Source: Salvia splendens
Taxonomy: Eukaryota; Streptophyta; Magnoliopsida; Lamiales; Lamiaceae
Direction: 5' to 3'
Assembly (NCBI RefSeq): GCF_004379255.2
Contig: NW_024599375.1
Span: 62,001 to 126,000 of the forward strand
DNA: 64,000 nt
The notes under the pieces are model-generated. The model saw nothing but the letters and a program-made list of their open reading frames with translations. It ran no database searches and had not been told where the DNA came from. A program made the position numbers and the translations under genes. Below, piece by piece: positions 49,987 through 60,310 of the stretch; within the stretch, counting starts at the first letter, position 1, and each line of letters starts with the position of its first letter.

Positions 49987-50003
49987 CACCGTAGAGGTGT
50001 TTG

Positions 50004-50058
<55 letters not shown>

Positions 50059-50060
<2 letters not shown>

Positions 50061-50074
50061 AACTGCATGGAGCA
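50059..50074. repeat. TSD of LINE-C, right copy
   Basis: GGAACTGCATGGAGCA; partner at 42296-42311. Confidence 0.95.
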
Positions 50075-51545
50075 TCCATCAAGCCGGCATTGACCCCGCC
50101 GTGCGACAACCCGTCTAGCCAATCTCTATGGCAGACATGGTCCGAGAAACGCCACGAACCGATGGCCCACAAGCTTTTGACCCGGAGACCATCCAAAATA
50201 TCGGTTTTGCAACAACCTCCAATGGTGTCCCGGCTATCTTCTTCTCGGGCGCGGATATTCAAAAATTGGCTACAAGCCTTGGACACGCCATCGTCGGTAA
50301 GTTCTCTCATTCTATCCCGGCCTCACATCAAATTCAAAAGGCGCTCGAAAATATTAAATTGTGCTGAGGTTTTACTTGGAAGTATCTTAATGCTAAACAT
50401 ATTCTTATTCAATGTGAGGACATCGCCGACTATGCAAAGATTCTTGGTAGCCCGAAAGGAACGCCTATTTGGTTTGTTGATCGTCATCCCGTGAGAGTCT
50501 TCAAGTGGTCTCCGGACTTTGACGCCTACTGTGAATCTCCGATTGCGGCAATATGGTGCAACTTAATTGGGCTTCCTATACACCTTTTTGATCAACGACG
50601 CTCTACGCCATTGGTAAACTATTGGGCACTCCGATCCAAATCGGCCGGGCCACGGCAAACAAATCTAGGCTGTCCTTTGCCCGCATCTGCGTCGAGATAG
50701 ACATATCGAAGCCACCCATCGAGGAGATCATCTTAGACATTGGTGGCCGTGAGACGGTGCAACAAGTTAAATGGGACAAGATCCCATTCTATTGCCGGGA
50801 GTGCAAACACGTTGGAGACAAAAGTGACGTGTGTTACGCGGTAGGCAAGACGGAAAGGCCGATCAAGAAAAACTACAACACCATTCCTCCCAAGCAACCG
50901 CAATTCGAGAACGGAAAACAACGGGCCCAAGATATCTCATAACCCTTGTTGAATGGAAGGGAATGGAGAGCTCAAAGAAGAGGAAAAAATTCGGGGGAGC
51001 AACACAACAAAAGCTCAAGGGTAAGCGAGGCCGTGGAAGCCGAATGGATGGGGCCGGACATTCTAGGCAACCTCCACGAACCTTTCGACCCGGAGGATGG
51101 TGATCAACTTGAGAAAGGAGGAAAACAAGGTAGGACACCCTCCAAGCAACGGACGGGATTCCTCCCTTTCCACTATCCCCGGAGGGATGTTTCTCCTAGT
51201 GCGGCTGGCAAGGGTACGCATGGGCGTAGTGGGTCGGCTGGCCCGGTAATTCAAGGGTCGGGGGGCTCGGCCCGACCGTCCTCGATGGAGAATCGTGAGG
51301 CTCGTGGGAGGGGAAGTCACATGAGCACGAATCAATATTATTCACACATGAATAATGAAGCCTATGATGGAGATGAGTTCGATGATATCGAGAGCATTGA
51401 GGTCGAGCGGCAGCCGAACACCGACGCCGAAGGCTCCACCATGCTGATCACGGAGGGCGAGTCAAGCCACGCCCCGCAAGACCGTCAATGCACCAAAATT
51501 CAAGGGGGGCCTTCACACCCGCCGGGTACGAACCTCCATTGTTAA
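50075..51545 (+). pseudogene. LINE-D ORF1, part 2 (DUF4283-like, altered zinc knuckle)
   Basis: Resumes in ORF1 after LINE-C. A TAG at 50117-50119 precedes SMADMVRETPRTDGPQAF. Then QNIGFATTSNGVPAIFFSG, GHAIVGKFSHSIPASHQIQK, a TGA near 50364, KYLNAKHILIQCEDIADYA and FKWSPDFDAYCESPIAAIW. There is a frameshift near 50598, then RATANKSRLSFARICVEID. The knuckle reads CRECKHVGDKSDVC: the zinc-ligand His is Asp. A stop and frameshift near 50940 precede the C-terminal stretch (HMSTNQYYSHMNNEAYD, IQGGPSHPPGTNLHC). Stop TAA at 51543-51545. Dead. Confidence 0.87.
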
Positions 51546-51547
51546 TT

Positions 51548-54500
51548 ATGTCATTTAATCTCATGTTTTGGAACGTTAGGGGGAATGCGCCCACCCAAAA
51601 TGTTTTAAAAAGATTAATTAAGACTCATAATGTCAATTTTCTTGCAATAATGGAGCTGCTCACAGCGCCAAACCCGGAGAAGTTCTCCAAGACCTTAGGG
51701 CTGGTTTTCCAAGGCTCAAATCTAAATGGGAAGATATGGGTATTTGTTGAAGAGGGCGATACGGAGCAGGTCCTTCACGGTCATGTTGAGTTCCCTCGCC
51801 TCGCGGGTCACATATGTATTTCGGCAGTCTATGCAAAGTGCACAACGGGTGAGAGGGTACTTTTGTGGGACAAAATGAGGGAAATTTCAATGGCTACCAA
51901 AGATACACTTTGGATGATTGGGGGAGACTTCAACACCATTCTCTCGACGTGTGATGGGGTGGGAAGTAACACTAACCGACAAGCCGATATGGTGTATTTT
52001 GCAGAAGCTATTGAAGACTGCAGAGTTCTGGACCCGGGCTTTGATGGCTCGGACTTCACATGGGCCAAGAACGGCCTTTTTGAGAGGCTAGATAGAATTC
52101 TTGTGAATGAACCATGGGCACAGTTCTTTGAAGCGACTAGGGTGACTAATTTGCCACGGGTGTCTTCGGATCACGACCCAGTTCTGGCCCGGTGAAGAAC
52201 CCCACGCACCCACTCCGGGGGTAGCCCGTTCCGCTTCCAAAACATGTGGATTAGGCATGATAGTTTTGCGGACCTAGTTCGGGGAGACTGGAGCCAACCG
52301 ACGTGGGCCGAGGGATTACTCAATCTACAGATCAAACTTGCACGAATAAAGAAAACCCTTAAGGAGTGGAATAAGGTAGTTTTCGGGAACATCCACGACA
52401 ACCTTAAGGACTTGGAGGAAAAAATCGTGGCTGCCCAAGCGGACTTTGAGGAGAGGCCTTCCCCACAGAATAGGTCCGAAGTCAACAGATGCATCGCCTT
52501 GTATATCCGACTTCTCAAGATGGAGGAGGATTTTTGGCGACAAAAGGCGACACTAAGATGGCTAGTGGAAGGCGACAAGAATACCAAATTCTACTAGAGT
52601 TGGGTCAAACAAAAGAGATTACGGATGCGCATTCACAAGATCAATTTAGGGGGGAGAGAAATTTCGGATGACTTGGAAATTAGGAACTCGGCGGTGGAGT
52701 TCTTCCAAAACCTCCTAGCCCCGGGCCCACTCACGCTCTTGGAGCCGGACATGAGCTTGATACAACACCTCCCACCATCCCCCAAGGCGGACGCTCTCCC
52801 AGACCCTATAAACGCGGAGGAAGTGAAAAGAGCCGTATTTGACATCTCCGGAGATAGCGCCCCAGGTCCGGATGGCTTCACAGCCACCTTTTATCAACCA
52901 TGCTGGGATACGATTGGCGTGGATGTAGTTGTCGCAATCCAGCAATTTTTTTTGGGGGAGCCTTCCTCCCTCGAAGCATCACGGCCACGAGCATCGTACT
53001 CATCCCGAAGAAGCTCGCTCCGGACTCGTGGAGCGACTATCGCCCCATCAGCCTGTGCAATGTCTCTAACAAGATCATTACCAAAATCCTCACGAGACGG
53101 CTAACTCCCCTTTTCCCTCAGGTTATCTCTCCAAATCAGAGCGGGTTTGTGAAAGGGAGGCTGCTAAACGATAGCGTACTCTTGGAGCAAGAGATGTTCC
53201 ACGAACTACCGAGAAGTGCTCCGGCCCCCAATGATGCGGTCAAGATTGACATGGCTAAAGCCTACGACAGAGTTCAGTGGCCCCTTCTAATCAAGGTTTT
53301 GGACCGAATGGGCTTCCCGGCCCGGTGGACATCCATGATTGAAAGGTGCGTGGGCTCATGCTGGTTCTCGGTCCTAATCAATGGGATCCCATCTGGGTTT
53401 TTCAAGTCATCCCGTGGCCTTAGACAAGGCGACCCAATTTCTCCCGCCTTGTTTGTGATTGCCACGGATTATCTATCAAGGGCTTTGGACAGACTCATTT
53501 TGGGGAAGAAAGAGATGACTTTTAAGGCCACACGAGGATGCATGGAGATAAGCCACCTTGCCTATGCCGATGATATCGTGATTTTCACACAAGCGGCGGA
53601 GGCACCTCTAAGATTGCTCAGAGCTTGTCTAGATGAGTACGCGGGAATCTCCGGACAGCAGATCAATCTAGCAAAGAGCAATTTCTACATCACCGAGAAA
53701 CATGATAGGTGCGCCGACCTAATACAGTCCGTAGGTGGATTCTCTCGAGGTACCTTCCCTTTCCTTTACCTTGGGGTTCCTATTTATCGAGGTGTTAAGC
53801 GTACAGATATGTTCATGTTCTTGCGGGAAAAGATTGCCGCTAGAGTCACGGGCTGGACACACCGGCATCTCTCTTTTGGAGGAAGGCTTACCCTCATTAA
53901 GAGTATGCTCGAAGCGGTGCCACTCCATATTTTCCAAGCCATCGAGCCAACCTCCGGGGCTCTTAAGCAATTGGATCGGGTCGACAAGTGAGAGGAAAAG
54001 AACACACTGGATAGGCTGGGCTCAGATTTGCCTTCCGACTTCCGAAGGGGGGCTCGGTGTTCGGAAATCCAAAGAAGTACTCCGAGCCTTCAACGTCAAG
54101 TTATGGTGGCGATTCCGAGAGCAAAGCTCGCTTTGGGCAAAATATATGAAGATGAAGTATTGCAAAAAGACCTCCCCCCTCGCGGCCAACCCCTCCGGGT
54201 ACAACAACCCAATTTGGAAAAGACACATGCGCGCGAGACATCAGACGATCCCTCATATTAGGTGGGTGGTGGGCAAAGGAGAAATCTACTTTTGGGATGA
54301 CATTTGGGTGGGCAACTCTGCCCTAAGGACCCTAAGTTTGGATGATAGGGGCGCCCACACTTCCTTGGTCGAGGATTTTCTCATGGAGGGGGCTTGGAAT
54401 GAAGCTAAGCTCCAACAACTCCACGACCAGGTAGGACTCCCACAGCAGGTAATATCTCAGATCCTTGATACTCCGGTCATTGCAGGGGAGCCGGATACTC

Positions 54501-54826
54501 CGAGGTGGGCCCTTTCTAGACTCGGTGAATTTTTGTTAGCAACAACATGGGACACCATTCGTACACATGGACCGAGGATACAGGGGCTCGAGGACATCTG
54601 GAGGGCCGGCCTAACCAACTCAATTGCAATCTTTAACTGGCGCCTTTTGTCGAATCGTATTCCGGTCGATACCAAGCTCCAATGGAGGATGATTGATTTG
54701 GCCTCAAAATGTCAATGCTGCCCTAGGGACCCGAACATCGAATCCCTTCAGCACCTCTTCATCCAAGGCCGGGGAGCAACAAGCCTGTGGCGAGAGTTCA
54801 ACGGGTGGTTCGAGGGATCGGCACAC
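51548..54826 (+). pseudogene. LINE-D ORF2 (endonuclease to zf-RVT)
   Basis: ATG at 51548 (MSFNLMFWNVRG; GNAPTQ lacks the usual IA/VA dipeptide). APE motifs FWNVRG, IMELL (Glu kept), GGDFN and SDHDP. Disablements: stop/frameshift near 52193, TAG at 52595-52597 within FYQSW, a frameshift in a T8 run near 52950, and a deletion near 53977 (LKQLD joins STSERKR). RT keeps KIDMAKAYDRVQW, GLRQGDPISP and YADDIVIF. zf-RVT-like CQCCPRDPNIESLQHLF is present. It ends at NGWFEGSAHT. No RNase H remains. Confidence 0.88.
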
Positions 54827-55077
54827 ACTGGGGACCGGCCCATATTAGTCGGGTGATGGCGCGACTAGCAATCCTCAAGCGCCAACAAGACACCCGTATC
54901 ACCTTCATCCACCGGGAAGGGAATAGAGCAGGAGATCTCCTCGCCAAAATGGGATTAGAAAGAAATGACTACTGGCGTATGAATGCCCTCACGGCACCAA
55001 GGCACCTCACAGCGATGATTAGGACGGATGCAATGGGTATCCCGAACATTCGGGTCCATAATGAAGAGGAAGAATAG
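54827..55077 (+). pseudogene. LINE-K ORF2 C-terminus (RNase H end)
   Basis: Open from THWGPAHISRVMARLAILKR through HREGNRAGDLLAKMGLERND to RTDAMGIPNIRVHNEEEE and TAG at 55075-55077. One residue differs from LINE-F in this stretch (RTDAM for RMDAM). Only the last catalytic Asp of RNase H is present; the other three lie upstream of the truncation. Confidence 0.85.
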
Positions 55078-55146
55078 GCTCGAGTTTTGGTGGAATGGGA
55101 TCTATAGTCTTTCTTTTTTGTTGAATTGTATTTTACCTTTTGAAAG

Positions 55147-55285
55147 GGAGTATGATGAGGTCCGGGCTTGTGGAACCGGACCGCATACTACTCCTAATTT
55201 TCGTGTAGGCACACCACTTTCGGGTGTGGCCACGTTTTGTATTCAACCACTTTTGAAATATAGGGATGAGGGACCCACGACCCTC
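55147..55285 (+). promoter_or_regulatory. LINE-K 3'UTR stem-loop cluster
   Basis: GGGAGTATG..GGTCCGG/CCGGACC..CATAC..CTCC, then CACACC/GGTGTG, then GAGGG/CCCTC. Confidence 0.6.
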
Positions 55286-55334
55286 CACCGTGAAGGTGTT
55301 TGATTTTTTTTTTTTAAAAAAAAAAAAAAAAAAG

Positions 55335-57841
55335 TGTTATAATATCATGTTTCTTGCAATAATGGAGCCATTCACTAATCCCGACCCGGATCGGTATTCC
55401 AAGGTGCTGGGACTAAATTTCAAAGGTGCAAATACATCTGGTAAGATATGGGTATTCGCCGAGGAGGGTGCCAACTTCATCGTTGAGGAGGATTCGGACC
55501 AAGTCCTACACGGAAGGCTTACTTCGTACCGCATGGCGAATCATATCTCCATTTCGGCCATCTACGCTAAATGTAGTAGGTTGGAGCGACACCCTCTGTG
55601 GGATAAAATGAGGGAGATATCATTCAGGACGGAAGGAACCCCGTGGCTGATTGGAGGGGATTTTAATACGATCCTTGCACACGAAGACAGGGTTGGAAGT
55701 GAAACCAACCGGCAAGCAGAGATGATTGATTTTGCCGAAGCAATTGAAGATTGCCGGCTTCTGGACCCGGGATTCGATGGTGCGGAATTCACTTGGGCTA
55801 AAAATGGCTTGTTTGAGAGGTTGGACAGGCTGCTTGTTAATGAGGCATGGTCTAATGCGTTTGAGGCAACAAGGGTAACTAATCTCCCAAGGGTTTCCTC
55901 GGATCATGGCCCGATTCTTGCAAGGTGTAAGATGCCGAGGCCCCCCTCCGGGGGCAGCGCCTTTCGCTTCCAGAACATGTGGGTCCGGCATGGAGGCTTC
56001 CTGCAGCTTGTGCAAAATATTTGGGCTCAACCAACAGAGGCGAGTGGGCTATTGAACCTCCAAACTAAGCTTGCTAGGAGCAAAAAGGCCCTCAAGGCGT
56101 GGAACAAGGAGGTTTTTGGCAACATTCACGCCAATCTCAAAGGAATGGAGGAAGGAATCGCGCAGGCTCAAGCCGACTTTGAGGCTGATCCAACGCCACA
56201 CAATAGATCCGAGATCAACAAAAGCATTGCCGAGTACATCCTCCTTCTCCGGATGGAGGAGGACTTCTGGAGGCAAAAGGCGGCTCTACGGTGGCTAGCA
56301 GATGGAGATAAGAATACCAGATTCTACCAAAGCTGGGTGAAGCAGAAGAGAGTTAGACTCCGAATTCACTCTATCAATGTGAATGGCCGGGAGATTGCAG
56401 ATGAAACTGAGATACGGCACTCGGTGGTCGAATTCTTTCGGAGCCTTCTCGCCCCGGACACCCTGGACCTTGGGGACCCGGACCTTGATCTTATCCAACA
56501 ACTCCCCCCCTCAACGGATCTTGAGGAGCTACACTACCCACCGAACTCCGAGGAGGTGAAGAAAGCGGTTTTTGACATCTCCGGGGACAGTGCTCCAGGC
56601 CCGGATGGCTTCTCGGCTGTCTTCTACCAAACATGTTGGTGAATTCTTGGAACGGATGTGGTGGAAGCCATAAAACAGGTCTTTCTTGGGGCCTACCTCC
56701 CTCGGAGCGTCACGGCCACAAACATTGTCCTTATCCCGAAGAAGGCCTCGCCCGAGACATGGGCCGATTTTCGCCCCATAAGCCTATGCAACGTCCTCAA
56801 CAAGATTATTACAAAAGTTCTAACCGCACGCCTTGCGCCTTTTTTGCCACAGGTTATCTCCCCGAACCAGAGTGGATTCGTGAAGGGGCGGCTCCTACAT
56901 GACAACGCCCTCCTCGCCCAAGAGATGTTCCACGAATTAGCAAGGTGCTCCCCTGCACCGAATGTGGCCATTAAGATCGACATGGCCAAGGCGTATGATA
57001 GAGTGCAATGGAGCTTCTTGATCAAGGTGCTTCGGCGCATGGGCTTCTCGGATGGGTGGATCGCCCTGATTGAAAGGTGCATTGGCTCCTGTTGGTTCTC
57101 GGTCCTTATTAACGGTGTCCCAGCTGAATTCTTCAAATCTACTCGGGGGCTCAGACAAGGAGACCCCATATCCCCGGCGCTGTTTATGATTGCCGCAGAG
57201 TATCTCTCCAGGGCCCTCGATAAGCTCATCCTTGGAAAAAAAGAGATGACCTTCAAAGCGGCCAGGAGGTGCATGGAAATCAGCCACTTAGCATATGCCG
57301 ATGACATTATAATCTTCACTCAAGCAGCTGCAACCCCATTGCGTTTGGGAATGAGTATACCGAGACTGCCCGCATCAAGGGGGCTGAGACTCCTAGTGAT
57401 GCCGGTTAAGTGGCACCCCCCCAAGAGGCCGTGGGTTAAAGTCAACACGGATGGGGTACACGGAAGCATTGGATAAAGCGGGAGGGGGAGGTGTGGTACG
57501 TGACTGGACCGGGAAGTTGCTCGTGGCCTTTACAACCCCCCTCGACGCACACTCAGCATTGGAGGCTGAACTGATAGCCGCTCACCACGGACTCGAGCTT
57601 GCGAGGGATTGTGCGCTGCCGATATGGATCGAGACAGACGCCGAGCAAGTCACCAAATTCATCAATGGTAAGATGTGGGGGCCGGCACATGTCCGCCGGG
57701 TCATGGCGCGGCTCACCCTCTTCAAGCGCCAGCACGCCATCCTTGTATTCCTCCAACTGTAACATGTAACATCTTTCGTCTTGCAATATAGGGATGAGGG
57801 ACCCACCCTCCACCGTGAAGGTGTTTGATAACAAAAAAAAA
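55335..57841 (+). mobile_element. LINE-L, 5'-truncated and internally deleted element
   Basis: ORF2 starts at about codon 24 (YNIMFLAIMEPF), immediately after the A19 run. Two internal deletions remove the RT thumb to pre-RNase H (near 57343) and the RNase H end with most of the 3'UTR (near 57750). The 3' terminus is kept (ATAGGGATGAGGGACCC...GTGTTTGATAAC with a short A-tail), and copia M resumes at 57842. Confidence 0.85.
55337..57762 (+). pseudogene. LINE-L ORF2, internally deleted
   Basis: APE domain nearly complete (the N-terminal FWNVRG is lost; IMEPF, GGDFN and SDHGP are present). RT follows with PGPDGFSAVFYQTCW, then TGA at 56641-56643 in the same frame, IVLIPKKASPETWADFRPIS, KIDMAKAYDRVQW, GLRQGDPISP and AYADDIIIF. 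At about 57343 PLR is joined to LGMSIPRLPASRG, skipping thumb and zf-RVT. RNase H begins VKVNTDG. A +1 shift near 57453 leads to DKAGGGGVVRD, EAELIAAHHGL and ETDAEQVTKF, and the frame ends before HREGN. Non-functional. Confidence 0.87.
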
Positions 57842-58582
57842 GTACGTTTCGTTCATTGAACTTGAAGGTTCCTTTCGTTTCTTCGAAATTTTTGATGTTG
57901 TATTGAGTTCTCATTTGCGATTATTAAACTGTGTAGATGTGATTGTGTGCAGATTGTTTTCCATGATACCACGACAGATATAAGAACCATCTTTCTTAAT
58001 AACGCAATTGTTATTAAAAGAAATCAAATATCCATCAAAAACTAATTTAGAAACTAAAATTAAATTTCTTCTAAAAGAAGGTATCAACAAAACATTCTTC
58101 AAAATAAAAAATCTATCACTACTAAAATAAAAATAAATGTATCTCACTGCTATGGCCGCCACTTTTGTAGCGTCACCCAGCTGGACCTCGATCTCACGAT
58201 CACATAGCCGTCTTGTCACCTGCATTAAGTCAGGATCAAAACAAATATGATCAGTGGCACCAGTGTCAATAACCCAAGTGCAAGTAGACTTCGAAGCCAA
58301 ACATGACTCGACTACTAAAGCTTGGTGCATACCTGTAGCCTTGCCCTTTTTAGGACAATCTGGCTTCCAATGCCCCTTCTCTCCGCACTTGAAACACTTC
58401 CCCGTGGGCTTCTTGTTTGCCCTCTTCTTCTTCTTTCCCTTAGCATCTTGGCCGGTCCTGAGTTCGGTGCCTGCCTTTTTCCCGCGCTAGGCTTGATGCC
58501 AGAGGAACGAGGCGCTGAAGTCATCATGGCCGCCTTAGCCTGGACCATAAGGTCCTCTGCCGACTGAAGTTCAGTCAACGGC
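57842..58582 (-). mobile_element. Copia element M, fragment
   Basis: Minus-strand Ty1/copia piece from late gag through protease into the GAG-pre-integrase region (SSSMNETY at the left edge). It is cut by LINE-L at 57842 and by the start of LTR N at 58583. Confidence 0.82.
57842..58582 (-). pseudogene. Copia M gag zinc knuckle and protease
   Basis: Minus strand, right to left: LTELQSAEDLMVQAKAAMM (gag), a region with a frame change near 58490, KKPTGKCFKCGEKGHWKPDC (CX2CX4HX4C knuckle), and the aspartic protease active site WVIDTGATDHICFD. Then come VLLIPSFRRNLILVSKLV, a typical copia protease/pre-integrase segment, and a TGA near 57911 in the same frame, followed by SKISKKRKEPSSSMNETY. Integrase, RT and RNase H are absent. 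The product of an intact relative would be a gag-pol polyprotein; this piece is inert. Confidence 0.87.
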
Positions 58583-59285
58583 TGTCACGATCGCCCTCAC
58601 TAAGGATAGTAAAGACGGGGAAATCGTGACTAGGGAAGGGACTAAGGAGCAGGGAAGAAGAAGGGGAAAGCAATGAAAGACAACATCTTAAACAAAGCTT
58701 CAAAAGAAAAGTTTTAATCAATTAAACAATTAAGCAGCTGGTTAATATCTCAAGGTAATTAATGTCAAAAAGTAGTGTAAAGCAAAACCAAAGACTTTTA
58801 CAAGAACGATTCGAAACACAGTAGCGGAAAAATAAGTATCAAAGGAGAGTCATAGGATGACGCCCATGTATGAAGACACGACGCATCCGGGAATTCCTAA
58901 AGCTCACTCAACATCCATCGCAACATCACGCTCAACCTGCACATAGGGAAAACATATGCAGGGCTGAGTACTTGTTGTACTCAATGGGCTCATGCCGAAA
59001 ATATTTTATAACAGTTATGTCATCCAAACCAGTGAACTCGAGTTTTACATGTAGTTAAGAAATATCATCGAGAACACAAAAACATTTTCATAGTCTGGCC
59101 AAGGCAAAACAATCTCCCCACTATCTCAACAACCAATCATTCACATCCTCTTACCATAGTGCGACGAAAGTGTGGCCACACTATTCGCCCACGAGACCGG
59201 CCGAGTAGCAAGGACGGCTCACGATCCCCTCTGTGTACACGGCCTGATAGGGTTTGTGGCCCTACTCAGACCCGAATTCGTTTAT

Positions 59286-59403
59286 CATAGCCCTATAGCC
59301 TAATGGAGCGAACTCACAAACTAGACATCAAGCACAATCTCAACATAGCCCTATAGCCTAACGGAGCAAGCTCAAACGAACTAGGCATCAGGCAACAATC
59401 TCA
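59286..59403. repeat. Two-copy ~58 bp tandem repeat
   Basis: CATAGCCCTATAGCCTAAT... at about 59286 is followed by CATAGCCCTATAGCCTAACG at about 59344. Both include GGAGC(G/A)A(A/G)CTCA, CTAG(A/G)CATCA and CAATCTCAA. Confidence 0.8.
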
Positions 59404-59829
59404 ACATCAAAACAATCACGGCATGACATAATACTTTAAACCACCCTTATAGCTCCACAATCATACTTAGGAAAAATAAAAGAGTTTAGTTAAAGAAAGC
59501 CCACCTCGCTTGGTTAGACAACACAATACGCAACTCAAAAGCAACCCTCGTTCCTTATGCTCACGTATGCACAACAACCCTTGTCAACACCACAACACAA
59601 TCAGCCTTCCATCACTACAATTTAACATGCATGCCCTATCGTTCCTTTCATCGTTCTCTTAAATTACCCATCCCAAACATTCATCAACATAAGGAAAACA
59701 TGCCATAATATTTCTCAACGTGTCACACATAATCACGTCATAGGATACATTCCTTAATCATACATGCATCATATAATTCACCCAAACTTGGCAACAAGTG
59801 ATATTTGAACATGACAACAAATCTGGCAT

Positions 59830-60290
59830 AATTGCGCGGTTGGTTTGTAAAAATCACCAAAAATCCATACGACCTCATATGAAACTAAGATTTGTTCACA
59901 ACATAGAAGACACATTCAAGTTCGTCCAGTTAAAATTCCACACCAAAAGCACGTCATTTGGTCAGTCAAAACAATAATGTAAATCTCTGGTCGGAACACT
60001 AAAACTCTGGTAGCACTGTGCAGTTCCATTGAAAAATTTACCAAAAATTCATCCGATATCCAATGAGACTAAAATTTTCACACAACACAGAAAGAAGACA
60101 CTTCTGGGCGAGAATACAAGTTTCTAGCAGAATTGCGCAGTCGGCTTCAAAACTTTATTAAAAATTCATCTTTTGTCAAGAGGGGCTGAAATTTACACAC
60201 AACACAGAAAACACCTTGAAGTTTACTCAATTAAAAATTCACACCAAAATAAGATCGTTTGGTCAGTCAAATACCACTGTCCGGACACCA
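59830..60290. repeat. Degenerate ~100-200 bp repeats in LTR N
   Basis: Three related units begin with TTGCGC(A/G)GT or TGTGCAGT, then AAAAATCACC/ATTTACC/TTTATT, AAAAATTCATC and (C/T)ACACAACACAGAA (about 59833, 60018, 60133). TTTGGTCAGTCAAA occurs at about 59958 and 60259. Confidence 0.65.
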
Positions 60291-60310
60291 CAGTTTTCTG
60301 GTTTCACAAT

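Larger units (their letters stand above)
42312..50058 (+). mobile_element. LINE-C, full-length element with intact ORFs
   Basis: A 10 nt extra sequence (GTGAAGAAAA, 42312-42321), 5'UTR from GAATTGTAAG, ORF1, ORF2, 3'UTR and an uninterrupted A-tail of 52 nt (50007-50058). The perfect TSD disrupts LINE-D ORF1. It is closest to LINE-B by shared residues (for example NMNEKIW, RVFVSED, RCMGFPD) but inserted independently, since flanks and TSDs differ. Confidence 0.95.
42003..54826 (+). mobile_element. LINE-D, decayed element carrying LINE-C
   Basis: Forward LINE with pieces 42003-42311 and 50075-54826. It is 5'-truncated in the N-terminal half of ORF1 (recognisable from PIEDFPPLERGRT at about 42050). 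ORF1 resumes after LINE-C, ORF2 starts at 51548, and the sequence breaks off at GWFEGSAHT, after zf-RVT, where LINE-K begins. Its own RNase H and 3' end are absent. No TSD was found. Confidence 0.85.
54827..55334 (+). mobile_element. LINE-K, short 3' fragment with T12A19 junction
   Basis: Starts at GCACACACTGGGGACCGG inside RNase H and includes the ORF2 end, 3'UTR and terminus, almost identical to the 3' end of LINE-F. After GTGTTTGA come 12 T (55304-55315) and 19 A (55316-55334), then LINE-L ORF2 sequence. The terminus shows a 3 bp loss (CCCACGACCCTCC). No TSD recognised. Confidence 0.8.
58583..60309 (+). repeat. Probable LTR of a second LTR retrotransposon (N)
   Basis: About 1.7 kb with no coding capacity. 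It starts with TGTCACGATCGCCC at the point where the copia gag breaks off, which fits an LTR 5' end (TG). It is AT-rich with internal repeats. LINE-O replaces it at about 60310 before any CA end, PBS or gag appears, so LTR identity and strand are inferred only. Confidence 0.5.

Noticed and set aside
29982..50058. Segmental duplication covering LINE-B and LINE-C
   Set aside because: Flanks differ and each copy has its own TSD, so these are independent insertions.
59286..59403. CRISPR-like or satellite array
   Set aside because: Only two diverged units, no spacers, and a eukaryotic retrotransposon context.
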